The notes beneath the pieces are model-generated. The model was given only the letters and a program-made list of their open reading frames with translations, was not told the origin of the DNA and searched no databases. A DNA stretch of 35,675 bases from an uncultured Desulfobacterium sp. (lineage in GTDB: Bacteria; Desulfobacterota; Desulfobacteria; Desulfobacterales; Desulfobacteraceae): NCBI GenBank assembly GCA_937124525.1, contig CAKZLA010000271.1, positions 1-35,675 of the forward strand, given 5' to 3'. This document shows positions 24,481 to 32,710 of the stretch, piece by piece. A program made the position numbers and the translations under genes. How positions within the stretch are numbered: the first letter of the stretch is position 1; each line of letters begins with the position of its first letter.

Positions 24481-26193
24481 ATGAAAGTAATTGTTTTTTC
24501 CGTGATTTGTCTTTTGATGATGCTTTTTTTGCTGTCCTGCCGGGGAAAAACCACAAAAGATGTTTTAAAAATAGGGCTTCCCGAAGAGCCACGTACCCTC
24601 AATGTGTGGCTGGCAAGTGATGCCAACTCCTGGAAAATTTTATCCCAGATTTACCAACCCATGTATGTACGAGACCCCGACACCCTGGAACTTATTCCCT
24701 GGCTGGCAAAGGATATGCCGGTTCTGGACAGTGAAACCATGAGTTATCTTGTGACATTGAAGGAGGCAAAGTGGTCCGACGGTACTGCATTTACCGCCCA
24801 TGATGTGGCCTTCACTGCTGGCGTCTTTCGTGATTTCAAAGTTCCTCGATATTATAGCAAGTGGAAGGCCATTGATAAAATTGAGGTGGTGGATGATCAC
24901 ACTCTGCGTTTTTTCCTGAAAAAACCATCGGCCATTATTCTCTCCCGGGTGTTCACCGCCCCCATGGTCTCCCGCGCACGGTGGCAACCGGTGGTTGAGG
25001 CGGCATTAAAAACAAAGAAACCTTTGCGGACTCTCCAGAATCACAAAATTGAATCCCCCCTGGGGACCGGGCCTTTCGTGCTTTCTAAATACCAGAAGGG
25101 CACCTTTCTTTACATGGAAAAAAATCCTTGGTTTTTCGGTACAGGACGCACCCTGGCCAACCGTCGTATGGGGCCCTGGGTGGACGGGGTGATCTACAGA
25201 ATGTATGGTACCAGTGATGTGGCCATCCTTGCCCTTCAAAAGGGTGAAATTGACATGTACTGGTGGGGCATTCAACCCGGGTATGTGGCACAGCTGACCC
25301 AGACCCCGGACATTGAACTGTTTCACAACCACAAAAGTGCCCTGTATTTCATGGGGTTTAACTTAAGAAAACCCCCCTTTGATGACAAAGTACTGCGACG
25401 GGCCATTGCCATCCTCATTGATAAAGAGTTCATCATCACCCGCCTTCTCCAGAATTATGGGGTTGCCATGCATTCCATTGTTCCGCCGGGGAATAAATTC
25501 TGGCATAACCCTGATGTACCCCGTTACAGTAAAGGGCTTACCCACCACCAGCGCATTCAAAAGGCCCATGACCTGTTAAAAAGGGCGGGGTATACCTGGG
25601 ACGTTCCCCCGGTGGACATGGATGGAAACCTTCAGCAAGCCTGCAATATCCGTCTTCCCAGTGGTCAACCCATGGAAAAACTGGTTATTTTGACCCCCCC
25701 TGCGGATTACGATCCCAAACGGGCCTTTGCCGGTATGATGATACAAGAATGGATGCGGGAGATAGGTATCCCTGCCTTTGCCCGCCCCATGTCCTTTGGA
25801 GCGCTTCTGGACAAGGTTAAGGGCAAGCATGACTTTGATGCCTTTGTGTTGGGATATGGTAAACTGAACCTGGACCCCGATTATGTAAGAACTTTTTTCT
25901 ATTCCAAAAATGACAAGCCCCGGGGATGGAACATGAGTGGCTACAACAACCCAGCCTTTGATAAACTTGCCGATGGGCAGCGCCTTGAAATGGACCGGGA
26001 TAAGCGACGGAGCCTGTTGTTGGAGATGCAGCAAATTCTTTTAAACGATCTGCCCTATATCCCCCTTTATAATCCTGATATTCTGGAGGCCACCTCCCGG
26101 AAACGTTTTAACGGATGGGTGGAGAGCCTGGAAGGCATCGGTAATATCTGGTCCCTTTGCATGGTCAAACCCGTAAGCGTAATGGAACCATAA
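24481..26193 (+). CDS. Peptide ABC transporter substrate-binding lipoprotein (SBP_bac_5)
   Basis: 570 aa from ATG 24481. From this start the protein begins with a lipoprotein signal peptide: a short basic start, hydrophobic core 'VICLLMMLFLL' and lipobox L-L-S-C (Cys about 20), so it is anchored to a membrane and faces the periplasm. ATGs at 24376 or 24406 would add about 35 residues before the signal peptide and are less likely. The mature part is family-5 extracellular solute-binding protein: 'EEPRTLNVWLASDANSW', 'WSDGTAFTAHDVAF', 'PFDDKVLRRAIAILIDKE', 'GYNNPAFDKL' and 'DLPYIPLYNPDI'. It should bind a peptide or related solute and deliver it to the permeases downstream. First gene of a five-gene operon. 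Confidence 0.9.
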   Translation: MKVIVFSVICLLMMLFLLSCRGKTTKDVLKIGLPEEPRTLNVWLASDANSWKILSQIYQPMYVRDPDTLELIPWLAKDMPVLDSETMSYLVTLKEAKWSDGTAFTAHDVAFTAGVFRDFKVPRYYSKWKAIDKIEVVDDHTLRFFLKKPSAIILSRVFTAPMVSRARWQPVVEAALKTKKPLRTLQNHKIESPLGTGPFVLSKYQKGTFLYMEKNPWFFGTGRTLANRRMGPWVDGVIYRMYGTSDVAILALQKGEIDMYWWGIQPGYVAQLTQTPDIELFHNHKSALYFMGFNLRKPPFDDKVLRRAIAILIDKEFIITRLLQNYGVAMHSIVPPGNKFWHNPDVPRYSKGLTHHQRIQKAHDLLKRAGYTWDVPPVDMDGNLQQACNIRLPSGQPMEKLVILTPPADYDPKRAFAGMMIQEWMREIGIPAFARPMSFGALLDKVKGKHDFDAFVLGYGKLNLDPDYVRTFFYSKNDKPRGWNMSGYNNPAFDKLADGQRLEMDRDKRRSLLLEMQQILLNDLPYIPLYNPDILEATSRKRFNGWVESLEGIGNIWSLCMVKPVSVMEP

Positions 26194-26196
26194 CCC

Positions 26197-27171
26197 ATGA
26201 ATCGTATTGTGTTTATGTCTAAAAAAATGGTGGAATTGTTTATTCTTTTTTTTTTGATTCTCACCGTTCTTTTCTTTTTGTTTCGTCTGGCTCCTGGAGA
26301 TCCGGTGACCCGCATGGTGGACCCCATGCTCACACCCGAGGATGCGGCCCATATCATAGAACAGATGGGGCTTGATAAACCCCTGATCACCCAGTATATG
26401 ATCTATGTTAAAAATTTCTTTACGGGTAATTTGGGATTTTCCTTTCACTATGGAGAACCGGTGGCCCAGGTGATAATGGCCAGATTGCCCTGCACCCTTT
26501 TGTTGTTTACCACCTCAACCCTTCTGGCAGCCCTGGCCGGGGTTTTTCTGGGGAAAATCTCTGCCTGGAAAAAGGGGTCCCGCCTGGATGGCGTTCTCTC
26601 CATTTCTGCATTGGTGTGTCATACGCTTTTTGTGCCGTGGTTTGCCTTGATGATGCTGTGGATTCTGGGATTTCAAGTGGGATGGTTCCCCCTGGGGGGC
26701 ATTATTTCCCCGGAACTGTGGATAGAAGATGCTTCATTTCTGGTGAAAACCCTGGATGTGCTCCATCACATGCTGCTGCCCCTTTTAACCCTGTTTATTA
26801 TTCATGTGGGCAGTTATCTTTTATTGATGCGAAGCAGCATGTTGTCGGTGTTAAAGGAGGACTATATTTTAACGGCCCGGGCCAAGGGGTTGACAGACCG
26901 GGTGATTCGCAACCGCCATGCTGCAAAAAATGCAGCCCTTCCCGTGGTGACCAGTGTGGGCTTAAGCCTTGCGTTTTCCATCAACGGGGGGGCCTTGACC
27001 GAGCAGATTTTCACCTGGCCTGGCATTGGACGGGAATTGATTTTTGCCGTGAGTAACAATGATTATCCCCTGGCCCAGGGATGTTTTCTGCTCATTGCTG
27101 CGGTGGTTTTGTCTGCCAATCTTATTGTGGACCTGCTCTATGCCTGGCTGGATCCTCGAATTCATTATTAA
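26197..27171 (+). CDS. Peptide ABC transporter permease, DppB/OppB type
   Basis: 324 aa with six hydrophobic helices, including the N-terminal 'FFLILTVLFFLFRLAPGDP' typical of DppB/OppB and the binding-protein-dependent permease signature (EAA loop) 'YILTARAKGLTDRVIRNRHAAKNAALPV' at about 225-252. 'LTEQIFTWPGIGREL' is also standard. An inner-membrane channel subunit that pairs with the DppC-type protein. Starts three bases after the binding-protein stop, with its ribosome site inside that gene. Confidence 0.93.
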   Translation: MNRIVFMSKKMVELFILFFLILTVLFFLFRLAPGDPVTRMVDPMLTPEDAAHIIEQMGLDKPLITQYMIYVKNFFTGNLGFSFHYGEPVAQVIMARLPCTLLLFTTSTLLAALAGVFLGKISAWKKGSRLDGVLSISALVCHTLFVPWFALMMLWILGFQVGWFPLGGIISPELWIEDASFLVKTLDVLHHMLLPLLTLFIIHVGSYLLLMRSSMLSVLKEDYILTARAKGLTDRVIRNRHAAKNAALPVVTSVGLSLAFSINGGALTEQIFTWPGIGRELIFAVSNNDYPLAQGCFLLIAAVVLSANLIVDLLYAWLDPRIHY

Positions 27172-27355
27172 AGATGGGTGCTGGGTTTTAGGTACTGGGT
27201 TTGACGCACCCCATTTTTTCAATTTTCGTTGCAGGTTTATATGAAACTCCGTTCAATGAATTGTAATAACTGGAGTTTCGATATTTGTTGTGGGCAGGCC
27301 AGATCCCCAATACGGTCTGCCCGTGGCAGTTATACAAAATGGATATCATGTTAAT
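27172..27355. other. Intra-operon gap with hairpin between the two permease genes
   Basis: The operon is otherwise tight but has 184 bases here. Arms GAAACTCC (27243-27250) and GGAGTTTC (27272-27279), extended by a further few pairs, can form a hairpin with a loop of about 21 bases. A near-duplicate of GCTGGGTTTT lies at about 27180-27200. It may be an RNA-processing or attenuation site, or a small repeat insertion. Confidence 0.45.
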
Positions 27356-28249
27356 ATGAGTCATAACTTTGGAATTATAAATCGGTTTTCTTCCAGTTGG
27401 AAAATTTTCATTCAGAATCCGTTGGGAAAAGCAGGCTTAAGCATTTTGGCGCTGTTTGCCCTCATGGCCTTTACCAGTTTCTGGGTCCATCTGCTGGGGC
27501 CCATGTATGACCCCATGACCGGTGTGGACCCCGCAGTTTCCCATTCCGTGGGGCCAAGCACTTCCCATTGGCTGGGTACAGACTTTATTGGCAGGGATAT
27601 TTTCTGTCAGCTGATGGAAGGGGCTAAAATTGCCTTTATTGTTGGATTGGCCTCGGCATTCATCAGTATCGTTATCGGCACCGTTGTGGGCATGGTGTCA
27701 GGTTATGCTGGCGGCATTGTTGACATCCTTCTCATGCGTATGGCTGACATGGTCATGGTGTTGCCATCCCTTGTGATTCTTCTTATTATTGCAGCTCTTT
27801 TTGGCCAGCTCAATATCTGGATGATCGTTTTTTTAATTGCCATATTGCGATGGCCGGCAGTGGCCCGGGTGATCCGGTCCCAGACCCTGTCTTTGAAACA
27901 GCGCCCTTTTATTGAAGCCTCCCGGGTGGCAGGTGCTTCCAACATGCGCATCATATTTAAACATATCATGCCAAATGTATTGCCCCTGGCATTTCTTTAC
28001 ATGACCTTCCGGGTCACGTCAGCCATCCTGGTGGAGGCGTCCCTTTCGTTCCTGGGGTTTGGCGATCCTGGCCAGATCAGCTGGGGCATGATGTTGCAGT
28101 GGGTGTGGAGTTCCGGTCATATGTTCCAGGCCCCTTACTGGCTGTTGCCCCCGGGGATCTGTATTTCTCTTTTAACCCTTTCCTTTTATATGGTGGGTCG
28201 GGCCATGGACGAGGTGCTGGACCCCAGATTAAGAAAGGAGGGGAAGTAA
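27356..28249 (+). CDS. Peptide ABC transporter permease, DppC/OppC type
   Basis: 297 aa from ATG 27356; the open frame extends back to 27290, but the internal Met gives the usual DppC N-terminus ('SSSWKIFIQNPLGKAGLSILALFALMA') and has GGAT upstream. Six membrane helices, the 'HWLGTDFIGRDIF' segment typical of OppC, and the EAA motif 'RPFIEASRVAGASNMRIIFKHIMPNVL' at about 181-207. Inner-membrane partner of the DppB-like permease. The stop is 2 bases before the DppD-like start. Confidence 0.92.
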   Translation: MSHNFGIINRFSSSWKIFIQNPLGKAGLSILALFALMAFTSFWVHLLGPMYDPMTGVDPAVSHSVGPSTSHWLGTDFIGRDIFCQLMEGAKIAFIVGLASAFISIVIGTVVGMVSGYAGGIVDILLMRMADMVMVLPSLVILLIIAALFGQLNIWMIVFLIAILRWPAVARVIRSQTLSLKQRPFIEASRVAGASNMRIIFKHIMPNVLPLAFLYMTFRVTSAILVEASLSFLGFGDPGQISWGMMLQWVWSSGHMFQAPYWLLPPGICISLLTLSFYMVGRAMDEVLDPRLRKEGK

Positions 28250-28251
28250 TC

Positions 28252-29217
28252 ATGGCATTACTCACCGTGGAAAACCTGACTGTGGGATATGAAAGTGCCA
28301 CAGGCATGGTCAAGGCCGTGGACGATGTCTCTTTTACCATAGACCCTGGTACTTCTCTGGGGTTTGTGGGGGAATCTGGGTGCGGTAAAACCACCATTGG
28401 CATGGCATTAATGGGATTATTGCCGGATAATGCTGCTGTTCTCAATGGTCGGATCATTCTGGGTGACCAGGAGATCACCTCCATGTCCGAAGATGAATTG
28501 CGAAAAATACGGGGGAAGGAGGTTGCCATGATTTTCCAGGCGGCCATGAATGCCTTGAACCCTGTTGTCCGGGTGGGGGAACAGGTGGCAGAGATGATTG
28601 TCACCCACCAGGGCCGCATCTCCCCGGCAGATATAACAACAAAGATCGAAAAGCTGTTTGATCTGGTGGAAATACCCAGAAATCGTATGAACGACTATCC
28701 CCATCAATATAGTGGGGGCATGAAGCAGCGGGCCATCATTGCCATGGCCCTGGCCTGTGATCCCCGTTTGATCATTGCGGATGAGCCCACAACGGCCCTT
28801 GATGTGGTGGTTCAGGATCAGATATTAAAGGAGATCTTAAAAATCCAGGAACTTCTTAATACCAGTTTTGTGTTTATCTCCCATGATATCGCCGTGGTGG
28901 CCCGGGTGTGCAAAAAAATATGTGTTATGTATGACGGAAAAATTGTGGAGGCTGGCACCAGAGAAGAGGTGTTCCAGTCCCCGGTGCACCCCTATACACG
29001 ACAGCTGCTGGGCTCCTACCTCACCCTGGATAATTGTAGACATGTCAAAGTGCCCCATATTAACTCTCGTTGGGGGCAAAAGGGGTGGGATGATGGATGC
29101 GCCCTTGCGCGTCTGTGTGACAATCCCCTGGATCAATGTAATAGTCTGAGTCCAGGCTGGCGGGAGTTATCACCCACCCATGGGGTTCGTTGTTTTAAGG
29201 AGTCATCGCCTGAATGA
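28252..29217 (+). CDS. Peptide ABC transporter ATPase, DppD/OppD type
   Basis: 321 aa from ATG 28252, which has GGAGGGG about 8 bases upstream. Walker A 'GESGCGKTTIG', Q-loop 'FQAAMNALNP', ABC signature as 'YSGGMKQRAIIAMAL', Walker B 'LIIADEPTTALD', and switch His in 'FVFISHD'. The oligopeptide-type C-terminus, 'GCALARLC' and further cysteines, resembles the 4Fe-4S/oligopeptide C-terminal region of OppD/DppD proteins. The signature 'SGGM' replaces 'SGGQ', which is normal for DppD. Overlaps the next start by 4 bases. Confidence 0.94.
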   Translation: MALLTVENLTVGYESATGMVKAVDDVSFTIDPGTSLGFVGESGCGKTTIGMALMGLLPDNAAVLNGRIILGDQEITSMSEDELRKIRGKEVAMIFQAAMNALNPVVRVGEQVAEMIVTHQGRISPADITTKIEKLFDLVEIPRNRMNDYPHQYSGGMKQRAIIAMALACDPRLIIADEPTTALDVVVQDQILKEILKIQELLNTSFVFISHDIAVVARVCKKICVMYDGKIVEAGTREEVFQSPVHPYTRQLLGSYLTLDNCRHVKVPHINSRWGQKGWDDGCALARLCDNPLDQCNSLSPGWRELSPTHGVRCFKESSPE

Positions 29218-30035
29218 AAAAAACACAAAATGCGATCATTGAACTAACTGATATTTCAAAGATTTATCACCAGAAAGCCCATCTGTTTCATACGGGTGCC
29301 AGTGATGTGGTTGCCTTAAAAGATATTAATCTGAAAATCCAAAGGGGAGAAATATTCGGTCTGGTGGGGCAGAGTGGCAGTGGCAAAACCACCGCAGGAA
29401 GAATGCTGGTCAAGCTTGAAAATCCCACCCAGGGAGAAATTTATTTAAAAGGCAAACCCATATCTCAGTTAAAAGGCATTGCCTTGCAGGCATATCGCAA
29501 ACGGGTTCAGATGATTTTTCAGGACCCCTATCAATCCCTGAATCCCCATCTTTCCATTGCGGAAACCGTGCTGGAACCCCTGATCGTTCATGGGGTGGGC
29601 ACCCGGGAAAGTCAGAGGAAAAAGGTTCTGGACACCCTGGAGACCACGGGTCTGGTGCCGGGGAGTGAATTTTATGATAGATATCCCCACCAGCTCAGCG
29701 GGGGCCAGCGCCAGCGGGTGGCCATTGCCCGGGCCATTGTACTGGAGCCGGAGTTCATCGTAGCCGATGAACCCACCTCCATGCTGGATGCCACCATTGC
29801 CATACAGTTGTTCCAGGTATTACTGGATATCCGGGAACGGCTGGGCATGACATTTTTGTTCATCACCCATAATCTGGCAGCAGCAAAGTATCTGTGTGAC
29901 CGCATTGCCGTGATCCATAACGGTGTCATTGTGGAGACCGGTCCCACCCTGGATGTTATTGATCATCCCTTACACCCCTACACCAAAACCCTTATTGCGG
30001 CCCAACCCAGCTTTGATATATGTCCCATACTGTAA
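29214..30035 (+). CDS. Peptide ABC transporter ATPase, DppF/OppF type
   Basis: 273 aa. Walker A 'GQSGSGKTTAG', Q-loop 'MIFQDPYQSLNP', signature 'QLSGGQRQRVAIARA', Walker B 'FIVADEPTSMLD', His switch 'FLFITHN'. It is shorter than E. coli DppF (about 334) because the C-terminal oligopeptide domain is mostly absent ('HPLHPYTKTLIAAQPS' then ends). Completes a five-gene importer: lipoprotein, two permeases, two ATPases. Start overlaps the stop of the DppD-like gene (ATGA). Confidence 0.93.
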   Translation: MKKTQNAIIELTDISKIYHQKAHLFHTGASDVVALKDINLKIQRGEIFGLVGQSGSGKTTAGRMLVKLENPTQGEIYLKGKPISQLKGIALQAYRKRVQMIFQDPYQSLNPHLSIAETVLEPLIVHGVGTRESQRKKVLDTLETTGLVPGSEFYDRYPHQLSGGQRQRVAIARAIVLEPEFIVADEPTSMLDATIAIQLFQVLLDIRERLGMTFLFITHNLAAAKYLCDRIAVIHNGVIVETGPTLDVIDHPLHPYTKTLIAAQPSFDICPIL

Positions 30036-30056
30036 ACCGACATTGAGCAGACCTAT

Positions 30057-30097
30057 TTTGGAGAAATTTGATATATTTGACATGTTGTTTCTCCAAA
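30057..30097 (+). terminator. Candidate terminator hairpin after the peptide transporter operon
   Basis: Perfect 10-bp arms TTTGGAGAAA (30057-30066) and TTTCTCCAAA (30088-30097), 22 bases after the last operon gene. A T-run (ATAATTTTTTC) follows about 10 bases later instead of directly, so intrinsic termination is uncertain. The rest of 30098-30257 has no visible feature. Confidence 0.4.
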
Positions 30098-30257
30098 GAG
30101 TCGGATAATTTTTTCATGTAACGAATTTATGCCGTTCATGATGCATTTTATCTCATTACCAACTTTCATTTTGACAAAATTGATGCCCTCAAATATCTGA
30201 AAAACCCATCGTAGAGTTGGATTTTTGATGGCTTTGCCAATTTGATTTGGAATGAGG

Positions 30258-30335
30258 GTTCGGGGGACACCTTACTCGGGGGTTCGGGGGACACCTGGGT
30301 TCGGGGGACACCTTGGTTCGGGGGACACCTTACTT
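30258..30335. repeat. REP-like direct repeats at the 3' side of the RAYT gene
   Basis: Four copies of GTTCGGGGGACACCT start at 30258, 30282, 30299 and 30316 (spacings 24, 17, 17). The last overlaps the stop codon of the transposase and continues as TACTT. An inverted partner (AAGTAAGGTGTCCCC) lies on the other side at 31036-31050. This is the arrangement expected for RAYT-associated repeats. Confidence 0.75.
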
Positions 30336-30995
30336 ATCTTTCTTCTTGGGACCAGGTTTTTTAAATTTGAGATTTCGTCCCAGCATTTCCTCTAAGCTCC
30401 CAACAAAAGAATCCCCGCCAAGCGGCCGTCCTGTCCTTTCATGCTTTCGGAAAACCTCCATTTCCATTTCCTCCACATCATACGATAAAAACTCATTCCA
30501 TGGTTTATTGACCATTTCAACCAATGGCTTTATTTTTATCAGACCATCGTCTTTCATGTTGATATGGGATTCAGCACTGCTCCAAGGCCACTCTTCAGGC
30601 CTTTTGACCAGCCCTGCCCGGACAGGATTCAACTCTATGTACCTGGCACAGGCCAGCAAATGAAATTCTTCCATTACAAACGATGCAAATCTCCCCTGCC
30701 AAAGATGGCCGCGCCACCCTTCACGAAAATTTACTCTTCTTGTGTATCGTCTGTGGGCTTCACCAACCGCAAGATTCAACCCCTCTTTTGTTTGAGGAAC
30801 GGCTATCAAATGAATATGGTTGGGCATCAGGCAATATGCCCAAATATCAACGTGGTATTTCCCGCACCACTCCGACATCAAATCCAGGTAGGATTCATAA
30901 TCCTCATTATTGAAAAATGTCTGCTGTCTCCTGTTACCCCTTTGCGTTACATGATGAGGATAGCCAGGAACAACAACCCTTGCTATGCGTGCCAT
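30330..30995 (-). CDS. REP-associated tyrosine transposase (RAYT, Y1/HUH family)
   Basis: 221 aa. 'PGYPHHVTQRGNRRQQTFF' is the RAYT N-terminus; the HUH metal motif is 'MPNHIHLI' (H-I-H, about residues 58-65), and the catalytic tyrosine is in 'ARYIELNPVRAGLV'. 'HLWQGRFASF' and 'WPWSSAESH' are also typical. Such proteins cut and join single-stranded REP hairpins. The C-terminus is basic ('KKPGPKKKDK'). The copy appears intact, and matching REP-like sequence flanks both sides. Confidence 0.92.
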   Translation of the reverse strand: MARIARVVVPGYPHHVTQRGNRRQQTFFNNEDYESYLDLMSEWCGKYHVDIWAYCLMPNHIHLIAVPQTKEGLNLAVGEAHRRYTRRVNFREGWRGHLWQGRFASFVMEEFHLLACARYIELNPVRAGLVKRPEEWPWSSAESHINMKDDGLIKIKPLVEMVNKPWNEFLSYDVEEMEMEVFRKHERTGRPLGGDSFVGSLEEMLGRNLKFKKPGPKKKDK

Positions 30996-31035
30996 TACTC
31001 AAATTAATCAAATAATGAACAAAATGTCAATAATT

Positions 31036-31118
31036 AAGTAAGGTGTCCCCTGATTTCTGATTTTTCCTGATTTCATTTTTGATTTACCCTGATTTCTTGT
31101 CCCCTGATTTACTGATTT
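31036..31118. repeat. REP-like region upstream of the RAYT gene
   Basis: Starts with AAGTAAGGTGTCCCC (31036-31050), the inverse of the repeats beyond the transposase. It is followed by five or six degenerate CTGATTT units (to about 31118), two of them preceded by GTCCCC. It joins directly onto a half attC site, so the RAYT element marks the broken left edge of the cassette array. Confidence 0.6.
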
Positions 31119-31119
31119 A

Positions 31120-31175
31120 AAGCACTTTCAAAAAGCCGATAGTTCCCCCCGGTCGGCTGGAGCGTTTTTTTCGCC
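31120..31175 (-). other. Half attC site (R'' side only), truncated
   Basis: On the minus strand, AAACGCTCCAGCCGACCGGGG and the following AACTATCGGCTTTTTGAAA match the R'' half of the attC at 33254-33382. The R'' core itself is altered (GGCGAAA instead of xxxGAAC), and the R' half is missing because the RAYT/REP region begins here. It would be the attC of the mazEF-like cassette. Confidence 0.55.
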
Positions 31176-31178
31176 TCA

Positions 31179-31508
31179 TCAGTATGCAAAAAGCTCCTGT
31201 AAACAATCACAAACTTTAATTTGAGTTGTTTTTGAAATAACTCCCAACTTTTTGACTAATCTTGATTTATCGGCAGCTCTTATTTGATCCAATAATATCA
31301 ATCCTTTTTTTCCTTGGAATGTACATTGAACTCTTGTGGGGAAATTGAAGCCTTTAGAGGTCATTGGTGCGACAATAGCTGTTTTTAATGAAGACATTTC
31401 GTCTGGAGAAATTACAACACAGGGCCTTTTTTTCTTTATTTCGTGACCTTGTGTCGGGTCCAATTGAACCAACCAAATATCGAATCGGCTTATTGACTGA
31501 TTCACCAT
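31179..31508 (-). CDS. MazF/PemK-type toxin (endoribonuclease)
   Basis: 109 aa from ATG 31508. The CcdB/PemK fold is clear: 'FDIWLVQLDPTQGHEIKKKRPCVVIS' with the conserved G-x-E-x-K-K-x-R-P segment, 'AIVAPMTSKG' and 'GLILLDQIRAADKSRLVKKLG'. MazF/PemK toxins cut mRNA at short sequence motifs in the cytoplasm and are held inactive by the antitoxin encoded just before. The start overlaps the antitoxin stop by 7 bases, with GAGG upstream. Codon use and lower G+C differ from the transporter operon, in line with cassette origin. Confidence 0.92.
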   Translation of the reverse strand: MVNQSISRFDIWLVQLDPTQGHEIKKKRPCVVISPDEMSSLKTAIVAPMTSKGFNFPTRVQCTFQGKKGLILLDQIRAADKSRLVKKLGVISKTTQIKVCDCLQELFAY

Positions 31509-31756
31509 TCCCAATCCTCATCATCAACCAGAGAAGCATCCAACCATTCTTGCTCCAACTCATCTTCTTTTTCCGCTTTAATATATTTTTCAAATTGTTT
31601 TTGCCATCCCTGCCTGGGTTTTCTGGATGGTTTTATTAACAGACCTTCATCAAGCACCTTAAATTCAAGTTCTTTTTCATTAAGTTGTGCTTGTTCAATA
31701 ATCGCTTTCGGAATTCTTACTCCTTGCGAATTTCCAATTCTTATTAATGTTGCCAT
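31502..31756 (-). CDS. MazE/AbrB-type antitoxin
   Basis: 84 aa. Residues 1-45 are the SpoVT/AbrB DNA-binding fold: 'ATLIRIGNSQGVRIPKAIIEQAQL' is the MazE signature. The acidic C-terminal tail ('EDELEQEWLDASLVDDEDWEW') is the part that normally wraps the MazF toxin. It has a GAGG ribosome site, a cassette-borne promoter and a likely operator upstream. Translationally coupled to the toxin. Confidence 0.92.
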   Translation of the reverse strand: MATLIRIGNSQGVRIPKAIIEQAQLNEKELEFKVLDEGLLIKPSRKPRQGWQKQFEKYIKAEKEDELEQEWLDASLVDDEDWEW

Positions 31757-31778
31757 GATTACCTCAAATTTTGATTCA

Positions 31779-31817
31779 TGTAATTACAACATAATCACAT
31801 ATCCATATTTTTGTCAA
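31779..31817 (-). promoter_or_regulatory. Cassette-borne promoter and palindrome for mazEF
   Basis: Minus strand: TTGACA (31817-31812), a 17-base spacer, then TTATGT (31794-31789). The -35 hexamer is part of the attC R' core (G-TTGACA), so the cassette junction supplies it. Just downstream TGTAATTACA (31779-31788) is a 10-bp palindrome, a possible site for MazE autorepression. Confidence 0.55.
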
Positions 31818-31898
31818 CGATGAGTTAATCAGCCGCGCCAACAGCCTTCGGGGCCAGCGGCTCCCGTTCACGCGGTCTGGTTGAACGATTTGTTAGCA
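31812..31898 (-). other. attC site of the UPF0175/DUF3368 cassette
   Basis: 87 bp. On the minus strand R'' is TGCTAAC (31898-31892), followed by AAATCGTTCAACCAGACCGCG; the other arm is CGCGGCTGATTAACTCATCGTTGAC, giving R' GTTGACA at 31818-31812. This closely resembles classical attC sites. R'' is the exact complement of the GTTAGCA at the start of the same cassette (32717-32711), as integron recombination predicts. Confidence 0.8.
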
Positions 31899-31918
31899 AT
31901 GTCTTTAATCATTTCTGG

Positions 31919-32212
31919 TTACCTTATTACTGATTCACCAGCCATTTCGCATACGCGCTGAAATAATGACTCTGCAATAAAAAAACCGGCTTCATGCCTG
32001 AGTCGCATCATGTCCTGAGATACTGACACAATTTTTCCCGAATTCTCTGCGTGGAGAAGCACGCCAAGAACACCAACAAGAACACCAATTGGATGCAATC
32101 CCATAGCCTTTGCCGCATTTCGACCATCCGTTTCATCAATCAAAATCTGCTTTGCACCTAATTCAAGAGCCAGTGAAATAGCCGCCGATTCGCCTGAATC
32201 AAGCTTTAACAT
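31919..32212 (-). pseudogene. 5'-truncated DUF3368 (PIN-like) toxin
   Basis: 97 codons from ATG 32212, covering only the C-terminal half of DUF3368, the PIN-like toxin usually paired with UPF0175: 'LDSGESAAISLALELGAKQILIDETDGRNAAKAMGL', with the conserved D-x-G-E and D-E-x-x-G-R acidic positions, and 'EAGFFIAESLF'. The N-terminal region with the first acidic residue ('VSDTSPLI' in the family) is missing. In another frame just upstream a stretch reading 'SPIWILRV' looks like the middle of the protein, so there is both a deletion and a frameshift. Probably inactive as a nuclease. Confidence 0.75.
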
Positions 32213-32262
32213 TAGTGATTGGTAAGACGTTCAATACTCGCAAGATCCAGATTGGAGAAGTG

Positions 32263-32517
32263 TTACTGACCACGGGCATAGGCAAGGTCGTCCTCCAAAT
32301 CCTGATCTGTATAATAACGTGGGATCTCGCGTCTCCCTAATAAACGTCCAAACTGAATACGATTGAATGACGTTAGCTCTCGGGCTTTTCCGAACGATAG
32401 AATTCCTTTTGCGTACAATGCAACTGCAAGCTCAGTCATAAGGGCTTGTTCCTGTTCGTTTGCTGGTAACCGGATTGCATACGCGACGTGATCCGGAATT
32501 TCTAATAGAACACTCAT
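32263..32517 (-). CDS. UPF0175 family antitoxin-like protein
   Basis: 84 aa from ATG 32517; an in-frame ATG at 32535 is also possible. 'QALMTELAVALYAKGILSFGKARELTSFNRIQFGRLLGRREIPRYY' is the UPF0175 core, a small helix-turn-helix-type protein usually encoded next to DUF3368 toxins. It precedes the damaged DUF3368 gene by 50 bases, so it may be an antitoxin left without an active toxin. The 190 bases upstream are the leader of this cassette and contain TATAAT (minus, 32619-32614) as a possible -10. Confidence 0.85.
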   Translation of the reverse strand: MSVLLEIPDHVAYAIRLPANEQEQALMTELAVALYAKGILSFGKARELTSFNRIQFGRLLGRREIPRYYTDQDLEDDLAYARGQ

Positions 32518-32710
32518 ATTTTCTCTGCCTTGCATACATTGTCTTCTAATCTCTGTTCATATTTGAGCCTTCATGCACTGTCAATATTACGGACATCCAT
32601 GTTATGAAGGGATATTATACTTACAACAACTCTATCTGTATGTCTTTCAGGAAGTCAAAAAAAATATTTGCAAGACCCCGAAATTGCTGAATATATATCG
32701 ATATTGCAAT

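Noticed and set aside
30258..30335. Possible CRISPR array because of regularly spaced repeats
   Set aside because: Repeats are 15 bases and nearly abutting with 2-9 base gaps, there are no spacers, and they match the inverted end of the RAYT element.
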